Below, piece after piece: positions 46,801 to 55,424 of a DNA stretch of 64,000 nucleotides (the first letter of the stretch is position 1; each line of letters opens with the position of its first letter). A program made the translations under genes and the position numbers. The stretch lies in the NCBI GenBank assembly GCA_019509985.1, contig JAEKLF010000043.1, positions 27,058 through 91,057 on the forward strand, read 5' to 3'. The notes under the pieces are model-generated. The model was not told the origin of the DNA and did no database searches. It was given only the letters and a program-made list of their open reading frames with translations. The stretch is from Burkholderiales bacterium. Lineage in GTDB: Bacteria; Pseudomonadota; Gammaproteobacteria; Burkholderiales; Burkholderiaceae_C.

Positions 46801-49075
46801 GCAGTCGGGCGGCAATGTGCTGCTCGACGTCGGTGGCGACCTGAGCGTGGGCGGCACGCTGCGCAGCACGGCCGGCGCCATCAGCCTGCTCGCGGCGGGC
46901 GGCATCGCGCTGAACGCCGACGTCGGCATCACCCGCACCGGCCGCACGCTGGACGTGCAGGCCGGCGGCGCCGTGACCATGGGCGCGGCGACCCATCTCA
47001 CCACGGTCGACTCCGCCATCCGCGTGCAGGCCGGCGGCGACCTGGGCGTCGGCGGCATCGCCGCGGGCCTGGGCAATGTCTCGCTGATCTCGACCGGCGG
47101 CAGCATCCTCGCTACGTCGGGCCACAGCGGCACTGAAGTCGGCGCGGCCTCGCTGCGCCTGTGGGCGGCCGTGGGCGTGGGCAGCAGCGATGACCGCCTC
47201 GACACCGCCGTGCAGCGCGTCAGCGCGCGCGCGGCCGGCGGTGGCATCTGGCTGCAGGAGGCGGATGCCATCACCATCACCGACGTGGCGGTGTCGGTCA
47301 AGCGCGTCAGTACGCTGGCCACGACGGGCACGTCCATCGATGACGCGACGCAGTCCGACCTCGTCACGACCGGAGGCAATGGCAGCATTGCGCTGGCCAC
47401 CACGGACGGCGGCATCGTCTTCGCCGATGGCACGGCGCCCGCTGACGGTCGCAGCGTCTCGGCCGACGGTTCGGGCACCATGACGCTGAAGGCCGGCGGC
47501 GTGGGCGCGGTGCTGAACACACCGGCCGGCGCGATCACGCAGCAAGGCCCGGTCACCATCGACAGCGGCGTGAAGTTCGACGGTGCCCTGAGCATCACCG
47601 GCGGCCAGGGCGGCGGTCGTGGCGATGGCCCGATCATCATCAGCGGCCCCATCGATGGCAGCGCCGGCGGGCCGGCCGACCAGCTCGTCGTCACCAGCGA
47701 CGGCGCCGACGTCAGCTTCGGCGGCGCCATCGGTGCGACGCAGCGCCTGGACGGGTTGACGATCAACGACGCGCGCAACGTCAGCTTCGCGGACGACGTG
47801 AAGCTCGCCGGCGACCTGACGCTGCAGGCGTCCGGCAAGGTCGAGTTCAAGGGCGGCCTGGATCTGAGCAGCGGCAGCCTCAACATCGTCGGCGCGACCG
47901 AACTGGTCATCGGCAATGTCGTCATCACCAGCGGCAATGCCGTGATCCATGTCGACGCATTGACGCTGGGCGGCCTCATCAGCGGCAGCGCGGCGGCCCG
48001 GTTGGAACTGGCGGGTGCCGGCACGGCCAGCGGCGTCACGGTCGGATCGGCCACCGGTTCCGGCCTGGGCCTGAGCGCCGCGCAGCTCGCGGCGCTGCAG
48101 GGCTTCGGCACCGTGCAGATCGGTCGCAGCGACCAGGGCGCGACCGCCATCGACGTGGCCACGTTGAACAGCCTCGTCACACCGCATCTGAGCCTGGCCG
48201 GCGGCAGCCTCAGCCTGCAGGGCGGCAGCACGGGGCCGAATGCCGGCGTGCAACTGCTGGACCTGGCCGCGGGGCAGGACCTGACGCTGGCCGGCACGCT
48301 GGCCTTGTCGGCCGCCGGTGCCGACGTGCATGCGACGGTGGGCGGCGCACTGCGCATGGCGACCGACGGCGTGCTGGCCACGCAGGCGGGCGACGTGCAG
48401 TTGCAGGCTGGCGGCGACCTGCGCGTCGGCCGCATCGACACGCGCGTGGGCGGCGCTGCGGGCGGCGCCACGGCGGCCGTCGTGCTGGCGTCCAGCACGG
48501 GCACGATCAGCGAAGCCAATGGCGACGCCGCGGCCGATGTCTTTGCCGACCTGCTGACGCTGCGCGGCCACGGGCCATCGTTGAGCGCTGGGGCGTCCGA
48601 AACACCGGCGGCCATCGACGTGCAGGCGAACAAGCTCGATGTCGACGCACCGAGCGGCGTCATCCTGCGCGACAGCGGCAGCAACGGCCACACGGCCTTC
48701 AACCTGCTCGACGGCAGCCAGCTCTACCAGCAGCTCGTCGCCCTCGGCGCGCCGGCCCGCCAGCCCAGCGTGGCATCGGCGCCCGGCGGCGCCTCGGCGG
48801 CAGCGGCGGACGCCTGGGCCTGGCTGAGCACGGTGCGGCCGCTGCAGGAGTCGCGTGACACGACGTGGGCGGCGACACCGGCGATGGCGACGCGGTTGGA
48901 AGCGTCACTGCGCGAAGCGACGGTTTCGGCGTCGGTCTTCAGTGCCGAACCGGCGCCGGCACTGTCCAGCCAGCTGGCAAGCTGGCTGAGCCTGGACACG
49001 GCGGCGGTCGCGGCGGCCGAGCCAGCGCAGGACATGGCGCGCTTTCGGGTCTGGTCCGAGGACTTGGTCCTCTAG
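40894..49075 (+). CDS. Second LEPR-XLL FHA-like surface protein (about 2,700 aa), frameshifted at about 42252
   Basis: The GTG start with a good ribosome binding site opens a basic N-terminus followed by LEALEPRVLLSADPVLGA, nearly identical to the giant protein. The product is a Gly/Ala/Ser-rich beta-helix of FHA type. It contains a long-period repeat of about 210 residues built around G(I/V)(F/W)LxEADxLxVD (nt 42840-47300), and it closes with the same C-terminal domain and FRVWSEDLVL tail as gene 1. The frame breaks at about 42252: the first part (to about residue 453) reads in one frame and HAGVSATDQSARPGDI onward reads in another, which is open to TAG 49073-49075. As read, the gene would make a protein of about 515 residues ending in 60 unrelated ones, so it is either inactive, phase-variable or miscalled by one base. 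It probably shares a transcript with gene 1 and ends in a palindromic hairpin. Confidence 0.82.
40999..41040 (+). other. LEPR-XLL N-terminal motif of the second protein
   Basis: Codons 36-49 read LEALEPRVLLSADP, identical in all 14 residues to the giant protein, while the preceding N-terminal residues are unrelated. This fits a functional signature kept under selection or recent gene conversion. Confidence 0.9.
42246..42258 (+). other. Frameshift point in the second LEPR-XLL gene
   Basis: The reading frame up to VTNTGQGAI continues sensibly only if one base is removed (or two added) in GCCATCCCATGCC. The next frame then reads HAGVSATDQSARPGD and onward. The uncorrected frame turns Arg/Cys/Gln-rich and stops at 42441. 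There is no long homopolymer here. Confidence 0.75.
42840..47300 (+). repeat. Super-repeat of about 210 aa in the second protein
   Basis: The marker G(I/V/L)(F/W/Y)xxE(A/S)D or a variant recurs near 42860, 43430, 44065, 44670, 45325, 45955, 46605 and 47245, at steps of about 570-660 nt. Each unit carries VTSxxRVxADGxxxxLxDAxLxxLxSGG after the marker, several beta-helix rungs, then a LRLxATxGVGSxxxxLxTAVxxLSA stretch leading into the next marker. Related units occur in the last quarter of the giant protein (near 36165, 36765, 37790 and 39040). Confidence 0.72.
49043..49075 (+). other. C-terminal tail motif of the second protein
   Basis: The protein ends FRVWSEDLVL directly before TAG. It matches FDVWEESLAL at the end of the giant protein in both position and pattern, although the 60-80 residues just before it have diverged. 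Confidence 0.65.
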
Positions 49076-49091
49076 GGCCTGACAGGCCCTA
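49073..49091 (+). terminator. Perfect palindrome at the end of the LEPR-XLL locus
   Basis: TAGGGCCTGACAGGCCCTA is a perfect 9+1+9 inverted repeat that includes the stop codon. The RNA hairpin would have a 7-bp GC-rich stem with a 3-5 nt loop. There is no U-tract, so it may be a weak or Rho-assisted terminator. It faces the ROK gene end 73 bp away. Confidence 0.55.
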
Positions 49092-49141
49092 AGCGCAGGC
49101 CCGCGCGAGGTTGTCCAAGGAGGTCCACGCCGGGCCAAGCC

Positions 49142-49159
49142 CTGGCGAGGCCTCGCCAG
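49142..49159 (-). terminator. Perfect palindrome after the ROK gene
   Basis: CTGGCGAGGCCTCGCCAG is an 18-nt perfect palindrome that begins 4 nt beyond the ROK stop codon on the minus strand. It lacks a U-tract but sits where a terminator for the minus-strand operon is expected. Confidence 0.5.
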
Positions 49160-49163
49160 CGGC

Positions 49164-50318
49164 CTAGAGCAGCGTCGGCTGCGTCAGCCGATACCCGGCC
49201 AATGCGGCCGCGCCGACGGCGATCGCATCGGCACCGAAGCGCGCCACGCGCAGCGCGGGTTCCGGCAGGCCCGCCGCCTGGGCGTACTGCCGCAGCGTCG
49301 CGCGCACCGGCGCCAGCAGCGCGTCGCCCAGTACCATCGCCGAGCCGCCCAGCACGATGCAGGCCGGGTCGTAGGCGACGGCGAGGTTCTGCAGCAGCAC
49401 ACCCAGGAAGTGCCCCGCCTGGGCCAAGGCTTGCGGCGTTGGCGCGTCTCCATCCTGCTGCAGCAGGGCGCGGCCGCCGATCAGCGCCTCCGCGCAGCCA
49501 CGGCGGCCGCAGGAGCAACGCGGACCGTCGATCTGCAGCACCATGTGGCCCACCTCGCCGGCAAAGCCGCGCGTGCCGGTCAGCAACCGGCCGCCGACGA
49601 CGAGGCCCGCGCCGACGCCTTCGCCGACGAGCACCAGCAGCAGTGGGTCGGCCGCGGGGGAAGGGTTGAACTCGCTCTCGCCCAAGGCGGCCACGTCGGC
49701 GTCGTTCTGCATGAAGACGGGCGCGCCGGACAGCGGCGTGCCCTGCAGCGCCGCCCGCAGCAGGGCGCCAAAGGGCACCTCGTGCCAATGCAGGTGAGGC
49801 GCGAAGACGAGCTGGTCGTGAGCCTGGTCAACACCGCCGGGCAGGCCCAGGCCGATGCCGATGATGCGCTGCGTCTTGCCGCATCGGGCCGCCACGGCCA
49901 GCAGCGTGCGGGTCAGTGTCAGGATGCAGGCCTCGGCGTCCAGGCCGGTGTCGTAGCCGACGCTGCGGGCCGACAGGACCTCGCCCGTCAGCGAGGTCAG
50001 CACCACACGCAGATGGCCGATGCCGACCTGAGCGCCCAGCAGCAGCAGACGGGTCGGATCGATGAACAGCGGCGTCGGGCGACGCCCGATGTCGCCGGTG
50101 ACGACCACCTCCCGCTCCAGCAGCCAGCCCTCGTCGATGAGTTCGCGCACCAGGGCGCTGACGGTGGACTTGGTGAGGCCGAGTGTGTTCGCCAGGTCCA
50201 CGCGCGACTGGCCCGGCAGCACGCGCACCTGACGGATCAGCGCCATGCGGTTGCCGCGCTTGAGCTGGGCTTGCCCGCTGCTGCTTTCGGCTTTGGTCTG
50301 CATGGCTTTCATCAGCAT
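49164..50318 (-). CDS. ROK-family transcriptional regulator (XylR/NagC-like)
   Basis: A protein of about 384 residues in two parts. The N-terminal winged helix-turn-helix reads RVLPGQSRVDLANTLGLTKSTVSALVRELIDEGWL. A ROK sugar-kinase-like domain follows, with GIGLGLPGGVD, the phosphate/sugar loop QNDADVAALGE, GVGAGLVVGGRLLTG, the ROK signature EVGHM and the zinc motif CSCGRRGCAEA. ROK repressors with this layout bind a sugar or sugar acid and release DNA. Being last in a xylan/aldonate operon makes a pentose or aldonate ligand likely (inference). The frame is open to 50357. I chose the ATG at 50318 (MLMKAMQTKAES), but 50312 and 50303 are possible because no clear ribosome binding site decides. 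The gap to the RraA-like gene is about 81 bp, so it may have its own promoter. Confidence 0.88.
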   Translation of the reverse strand: MLMKAMQTKAESSSGQAQLKRGNRMALIRQVRVLPGQSRVDLANTLGLTKSTVSALVRELIDEGWLLEREVVVTGDIGRRPTPLFIDPTRLLLLGAQVGIGHLRVVLTSLTGEVLSARSVGYDTGLDAEACILTLTRTLLAVAARCGKTQRIIGIGLGLPGGVDQAHDQLVFAPHLHWHEVPFGALLRAALQGTPLSGAPVFMQNDADVAALGESEFNPSPAADPLLLVLVGEGVGAGLVVGGRLLTGTRGFAGEVGHMVLQIDGPRCSCGRRGCAEALIGGRALLQQDGDAPTPQALAQAGHFLGVLLQNLAVAYDPACIVLGGSAMVLGDALLAPVRATLRQYAQAAGLPEPALRVARFGADAIAVGAAALAGYRLTQPTLL

Positions 50319-50399
50319 TTCAGCCGTCCGTGGTGTTGTGCACCCGCTGCCACGCAAGAAGCCGCGGGCCGAGGCCTGTCTTGGACGAGGGGCTCCATA

Positions 50400-51119
50400 T
50401 CAGCGGCCCTTGGTTTGACGCCAGGTGGCGAAGAGGCCGGCGACGTCGGGATCGGTGGGCGGGTACAGGCCCAGCACGCTGCGGCCGTTTAGCACCTGCG
50501 CCTGCACGAAATCCTCGAACACCGTCATCTCGACGGCCTCGTTGGCGATCTCGTCGGCCAGGTGGGCGGGGATGACGATGACGCCCTCGGCATCGCCCAC
50601 GAGCACGTCGCCGGGGAACACCGGCGCGTCGCCGCAACCGATGGGCTCGTTGATGGCGATGGCTTGGTGCAGCGTCAGATTGGTGGGCGCGCTGGGGCGC
50701 GAGTGGTAGGCGGGGAAGGGGTATTTGGCGATGTCGGGGCTGTCGCGGAAGCCACCGTCGGTGACGACGCCGGCCACGCCGCGCACCATCAGCCGCGCGA
50801 CGAGGATGCCGCCGGCCGATGCCGCGCGCGCATCCTTGCGGCTGTCGATGACGAGCACGGCGCCTTCGGGGCATTCCTCGACGGCCTTGCGCTGCGGGTG
50901 GTCACGGTTCTTGAACACGGCGATGTCGTTGAGGTCCTCGCGCGCCGGCATGTAGCGCAGCGTGTAGGCCGGGCCCACCATGTTGGGCAGGCCGGGATTG
51001 AGAGGGCGTACGTCCTGGATGAACTGGCCGCGCAGGCCGCGCTTGAACAGGGCGGTGCACAGCGTGGCGGTGCTGACGCCCATCAGCTTCTTGCGGGTGT
51101 CTGGGTTCATGGGGTTCAT
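50400..51119 (-). CDS. RraA-like / HMG-aldolase family protein
   Basis: A protein of about 239 residues starting MNPMNPDTRKKLMGVSTATL. It has the fold signature of the RraA-like family: GPAYTLRYMPAREDL, GAVLVIDSRKDARAASAGG, GVAGVVTDGGFRDSPDI (the GxxxDGxxRD site that holds divalent metal and pyruvate in the aldolases) and VLVGDAEGVIVIPA. Members include RNase E inhibitors and class II 4-hydroxy-4-methyl-2-oxoglutarate aldolases, and many sit beside sugar-acid dehydratases. Directly after the dehydratase (TGAGCATG, 2 nt apart, no separate ribosome binding site) it most likely acts on a 2-keto-3-deoxy acid, as aldolase or hydrolase. That role is inferred from the neighbour. The ATG at 51119 is chosen over an in-frame TTG at 51125. 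Confidence 0.82.
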   Translation of the reverse strand: MNPMNPDTRKKLMGVSTATLCTALFKRGLRGQFIQDVRPLNPGLPNMVGPAYTLRYMPAREDLNDIAVFKNRDHPQRKAVEECPEGAVLVIDSRKDARAASAGGILVARLMVRGVAGVVTDGGFRDSPDIAKYPFPAYHSRPSAPTNLTLHQAIAINEPIGCGDAPVFPGDVLVGDAEGVIVIPAHLADEIANEAVEMTVFEDFVQAQVLNGRSVLGLYPPTDPDVAGLFATWRQTKGR

Positions 51120-51121
51120 GC

Positions 51122-52848
<1,727 letters not shown>

Positions 52849-52852
<4 letters not shown>

Positions 52853-53052
52853 GCCTGGCCCCTCGAATCAAGCCATCGCGGCGCGACCTGCAGCGCAATC
52901 GGGCGCAGGAAGTGCACAGGCTCGCCGTTCGGGTGCGTGGCGCCGAAAAGGGCTTCCTCGTCGGCCAGCCGCACCGGGGTTTCGCATGCGGCATCAGCGG
53001 CCGCCGAACAGGCCGCGCGGATCTGCGCGGCGGGGCTGTCGGTGAAAGTCAT
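52849..53052 (-). CDS. Small protein of unknown function, 67 aa
   Basis: The frame starts ATG at 53052 (MTFTDSPAAQIRAACSAAAD) and ends in a TGA that overlaps the dehydratase GTG by the GTGA arrangement. This suggests it is translated and coupled. The protein has an Ala/Cys-rich first half, then LADEEALFGATHPNGEPVHFL and a basic end. I recognise no domain, signal peptide or membrane segment. No good ribosome binding site precedes the ATG. It may be a genuine small protein of the operon or the remnant of a larger gene lost along with the end of the neighbouring GH10 gene. Confidence 0.4.
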
Positions 53053-53085
53053 CGTGAAGGTGTCGAAAGAGGGAGACTGGGCAGC

Positions 53086-53472
53086 TCAGTGCGCCGGCAG
53101 CGCGCGCAGCGGGTCGGCGATGGCTGCGCGCAATTGGTCGTCATAGGGCAGCACGCGTTTGGGCTGCCTGTCCTTTTCGGCGGAGCCGCAGTCGTACGGC
53201 AGCGTCGGATCCGGTCGCAGCTGCTGCCACCTGGTTTCGTTCTCGGCCACGAGCACGTTGCATTCGCGGGCGGTCAGCGCGCGGTAGGGCAGGTCATGGA
53301 AGCGCGAGATGCGGCCCAGGCTGCCCAGCGTGCTGCCGAAGCGCAGGCCCTTGGCGCGCTCAAGCTGATCCAGCGTGGCTTCGGCAGGCGCCGTCGTCGC
53401 ACTGCCGCCCAGGCCCAGCCCGCCGGCGCCGACGGCCAGGGCTTGAGTGAGGGTTCGGCGCGTCGGGCCCAT
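53086..53472 (-). pseudogene. Truncated GH10 endo-xylanase (N-terminal remnant, Tat signal)
   Basis: 128 residues. The start MGPTRRTLTQALAVGAGG is a twin-arginine signal peptide. Then AKGLRFGSTLGSLG and YRALTARECNVLVAENETRWQQLRPDP match the first strands of GH10 xylanases, where ARExxxLVxENExKW is conserved. A full GH10 domain needs about 300 further residues with the acid/base and nucleophile glutamates. Here the sequence instead ends after a tail (SAEKDRQPKRVLPYDDQLRA) and a stop. No other frame downstream continues GH10. It is therefore probably a broken gene, retained between a beta-xylosidase and a dehydratase gene and still carrying operator-like sites in front of it. Confidence 0.7.
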
Positions 53473-53474
53473 TC

Positions 53475-53509
53475 TGGTATCGGCTCATCAGCAATTGGTA
53501 TCGCTATCA
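53475..53509. promoter_or_regulatory. Two tandem LacI/XylR-type operator candidates before the GH10 remnant
   Basis: TGGTATCGCTATCA (53496-53509) is near-palindromic, and TGGTATCGGCTCATCA (53475-53490) is a close copy with two extra bases. Both resemble the TGGTAGCGCTAACA-type boxes bound by LacI-family XylR in Xanthomonas and Caulobacter (established knowledge, from memory). They lie 3-37 nt upstream of the GH10 start and would control the GH10/dehydratase/RraA operon. Confidence 0.55.
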
Positions 53510-53598
53510 TATGGAGATGCGTGATAGCCCGTCTCAGCGTTTCCACCAGGGTAAGCCCTTGATTCGGGGTGGGTGCGATCGATCCCTGGGGCGGTGAC

Positions 53599-55257
53599 TC
53601 AGGCGTCCACGGCGGCCGCCTGCGCGGTCGCCGCGGCGTGGCCGGTGCTGGCCAGGCGCGGCAGGTAGCTGAAGCGCTCGTAGTCCGCCGCGCAGGCGCC
53701 GCCGCTGGTGTCGAAGGCCAGCATGCCGACGAAGGCGCCCGTGAAGGACGCGTGCTCGCCGCGGCCGCCCTCGTCGGAGATGACGCTGGCGTCCAGCACG
53801 GGGCCGACATCGCGCCAGCCCTCGCCCCAGTCCGCCTGGAACTGCAGCCGCTCGCCGTCCACTTCGGCCGCCAGTTGCACCGGGCCATGGCCGGGCAGGC
53901 GCACCGGCTCGGCCAGCGGGAATTGCAGGCGCGTGTCGGGCCAGTCGCCGGGGCAGGACAGGATGCTCAGCACGCGGCCCAGCGTCTCGTGCCAGGTGAG
54001 GGCGAGAAAGTGGAACTTGTGGCGGTTGTAGTAGTGCGTGAGGCCGGCGGCCTGCTGGTAGTTCGTGGGGCTGAAGCGCAGCAGCGTCTCGGCGCGGAAG
54101 GCGTGGTCCTCCTGGCGCCTTGCGACCAGGCTCTGCTCGAACCAGCTGCCCACCGATTCGCGGCCGAACAGGCGCAGCGCGCCGCCGGTCAGCGTGAAGA
54201 GGCGCTCCGGCTCGGGCGTGCGCAGCCACTGGAATTCGGGCGGCAAGGCCGTGCAGCCGGCGAACTGGCGCTGCACGGCGACGCGCGGCAGCCGTGGCCC
54301 GGCGCCCCGGGGGGCGGGCACCTCCAGCGCCGGCGCCTGGCCGCCGTGGGCGAGGTAGAGCCAGTCGTCGCTGTGCCATTCGCAGCGCTGCAGCGCCGTC
54401 TCGCGGCCCAGCGGCGAGCGGCGCGTGCCGGGCAGGGGGCGGGTGCACAGGTGGGCCGCGTAGACGCTGCCGTCCGCCAGCTCGACGATCTGGCCGTGTC
54501 CGGCGCGCTGCAGCGCCGCGCCGGGCGCGTCCTTGCTGGTCAGCAGATGGCGCTGCGGATGCGTCTCGTAGGGGCCTTGCAGTTCGCGCGAGCGGGCCAT
54601 CGTCACCGCATGTTCGTAGCCCGTGCCGCCTTCGGCCGTGATCAGGTAGTACCAGCCGTTGCGCTTGAACAGGTGCGGGCCCTCGACGAGGCCGAGCGGC
54701 GTGCCGCGGTAGATGTTGGTCACCGGGCCGACGAGGCGGCCCTGCCCGGCGTCCCACTCCTGCAGCAGGATGCCGTCGAAGGCCGGCGCCTTCGGCTGGC
54801 CGCCGATGGAGCCGGTGCGGTGGTTCCAGACCATGTTCAGGACCCACTTGCGGCCATCCTCGTCGTGGAACAGCGAGGGGTCGAAGCCGGAGGAGTTCAC
54901 GTAGACCGGATCGCTCCACGGGCCGGTGACGGCCGGCGCCGTGACGATGTAGTTGTGGGCGTCCTTGAAGTTGCCCTCGAAGCGCTTGACGTCGGTGTAG
55001 ACCAGCCAGAACTGGCCGTCCGAGTTGGAGAGGCAAGGCGCCCAGACGCCGCAGGAGTCGGGGTTGCCGCGCAGGTCCAGCTGGCTGGCGCGGTTCAGCG
55101 GCCGCGAGACCAGCGTCCAGTTGACGAGATCGCGCGAGTGATGGATCTGCACGCCGGGATACCACTCGAAGGTCGAGGTGGCGATGTAGAAGTCGTCGCC
55201 GACGCGGCAGAAGGACGGGTCCGGGTTGAAGCCGGGCAGCACGGGGTTGCGGATCAT
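53599..55257 (-). CDS. GH43 (subfamily 11-like) beta-xylosidase
   Basis: 552 residues, without a signal peptide, so probably cytoplasmic. The N-terminal five-bladed beta-propeller begins [23 protein letters not shown] and holds the GH43 catalytic set: general base D13 (NPDPS), pKa-modulating D126 ([12 protein letters not shown]) and acid E192 ([16 protein letters not shown]). The C-terminal half (from about residue 330) is the ConA-like beta-sandwich typical of two-domain beta-xylosidases, with SYNQQAAGL-like [14 protein letters not shown] and RFSYLPR near the end. These enzymes split xylobiose and short xylo-oligosaccharides to xylose, and some also release arabinose. The ATG at 55257 follows a palindromic operator candidate by 19 nt and the gene diverges from the GH115-GH8 gene, so both are probably induced together. 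It would finish the job of the GH115-GH8 enzyme after uptake. Confidence 0.92.
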   Translation of the reverse strand: MIRNPVLPGFNPDPSFCRVGDDFYIATSTFEWYPGVQIHHSRDLVNWTLVSRPLNRASQLDLRGNPDSCGVWAPCLSNSDGQFWLVYTDVKRFEGNFKDAHNYIVTAPAVTGPWSDPVYVNSSGFDPSLFHDEDGRKWVLNMVWNHRTGSIGGQPKAPAFDGILLQEWDAGQGRLVGPVTNIYRGTPLGLVEGPHLFKRNGWYYLITAEGGTGYEHAVTMARSRELQGPYETHPQRHLLTSKDAPGAALQRAGHGQIVELADGSVYAAHLCTRPLPGTRRSPLGRETALQRCEWHSDDWLYLAHGGQAPALEVPAPRGAGPRLPRVAVQRQFAGCTALPPEFQWLRTPEPERLFTLTGGALRLFGRESVGSWFEQSLVARRQEDHAFRAETLLRFSPTNYQQAAGLTHYYNRHKFHFLALTWHETLGRVLSILSCPGDWPDTRLQFPLAEPVRLPGHGPVQLAAEVDGERLQFQADWGEGWRDVGPVLDASVISDEGGRGEHASFTGAFVGMLAFDTSGGACAADYERFSYLPRLASTGHAAATAQAAAVDA

Positions 55258-55276
55258 GGCGGCGCAGAAGTAATTT

Positions 55277-55290
55277 AGGTAACGCTACCA
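55277..55290. promoter_or_regulatory. LacI/XylR-type operator candidate in the GH43 / GH115-GH8 divergent promoter
   Basis: AGGTAACGCTACCA reads TGGTAGCGTTACCT on the other strand, an imperfect palindrome of the TGGTANCGYTANCA type. It is 20 nt upstream of the GH43 ATG and 135 nt upstream of the GH115-GH8 ATG. It resembles the pair of sites at 53475-53509, which suggests one regulator for the whole xylan cluster. Confidence 0.55.
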
Positions 55291-55424
55291 TGTTTGCGGG
55301 ATTCAATGCGATAGGGGCTTCCATGACGGCGCGGCCACCCATGGCAAACCATGGGGGTGGGCGCAGGCACTGCGGGCTAGACTTGTCTGGTCGCGCAACC
55401 ATTCATGCCTTTGACCCGCCGCCC

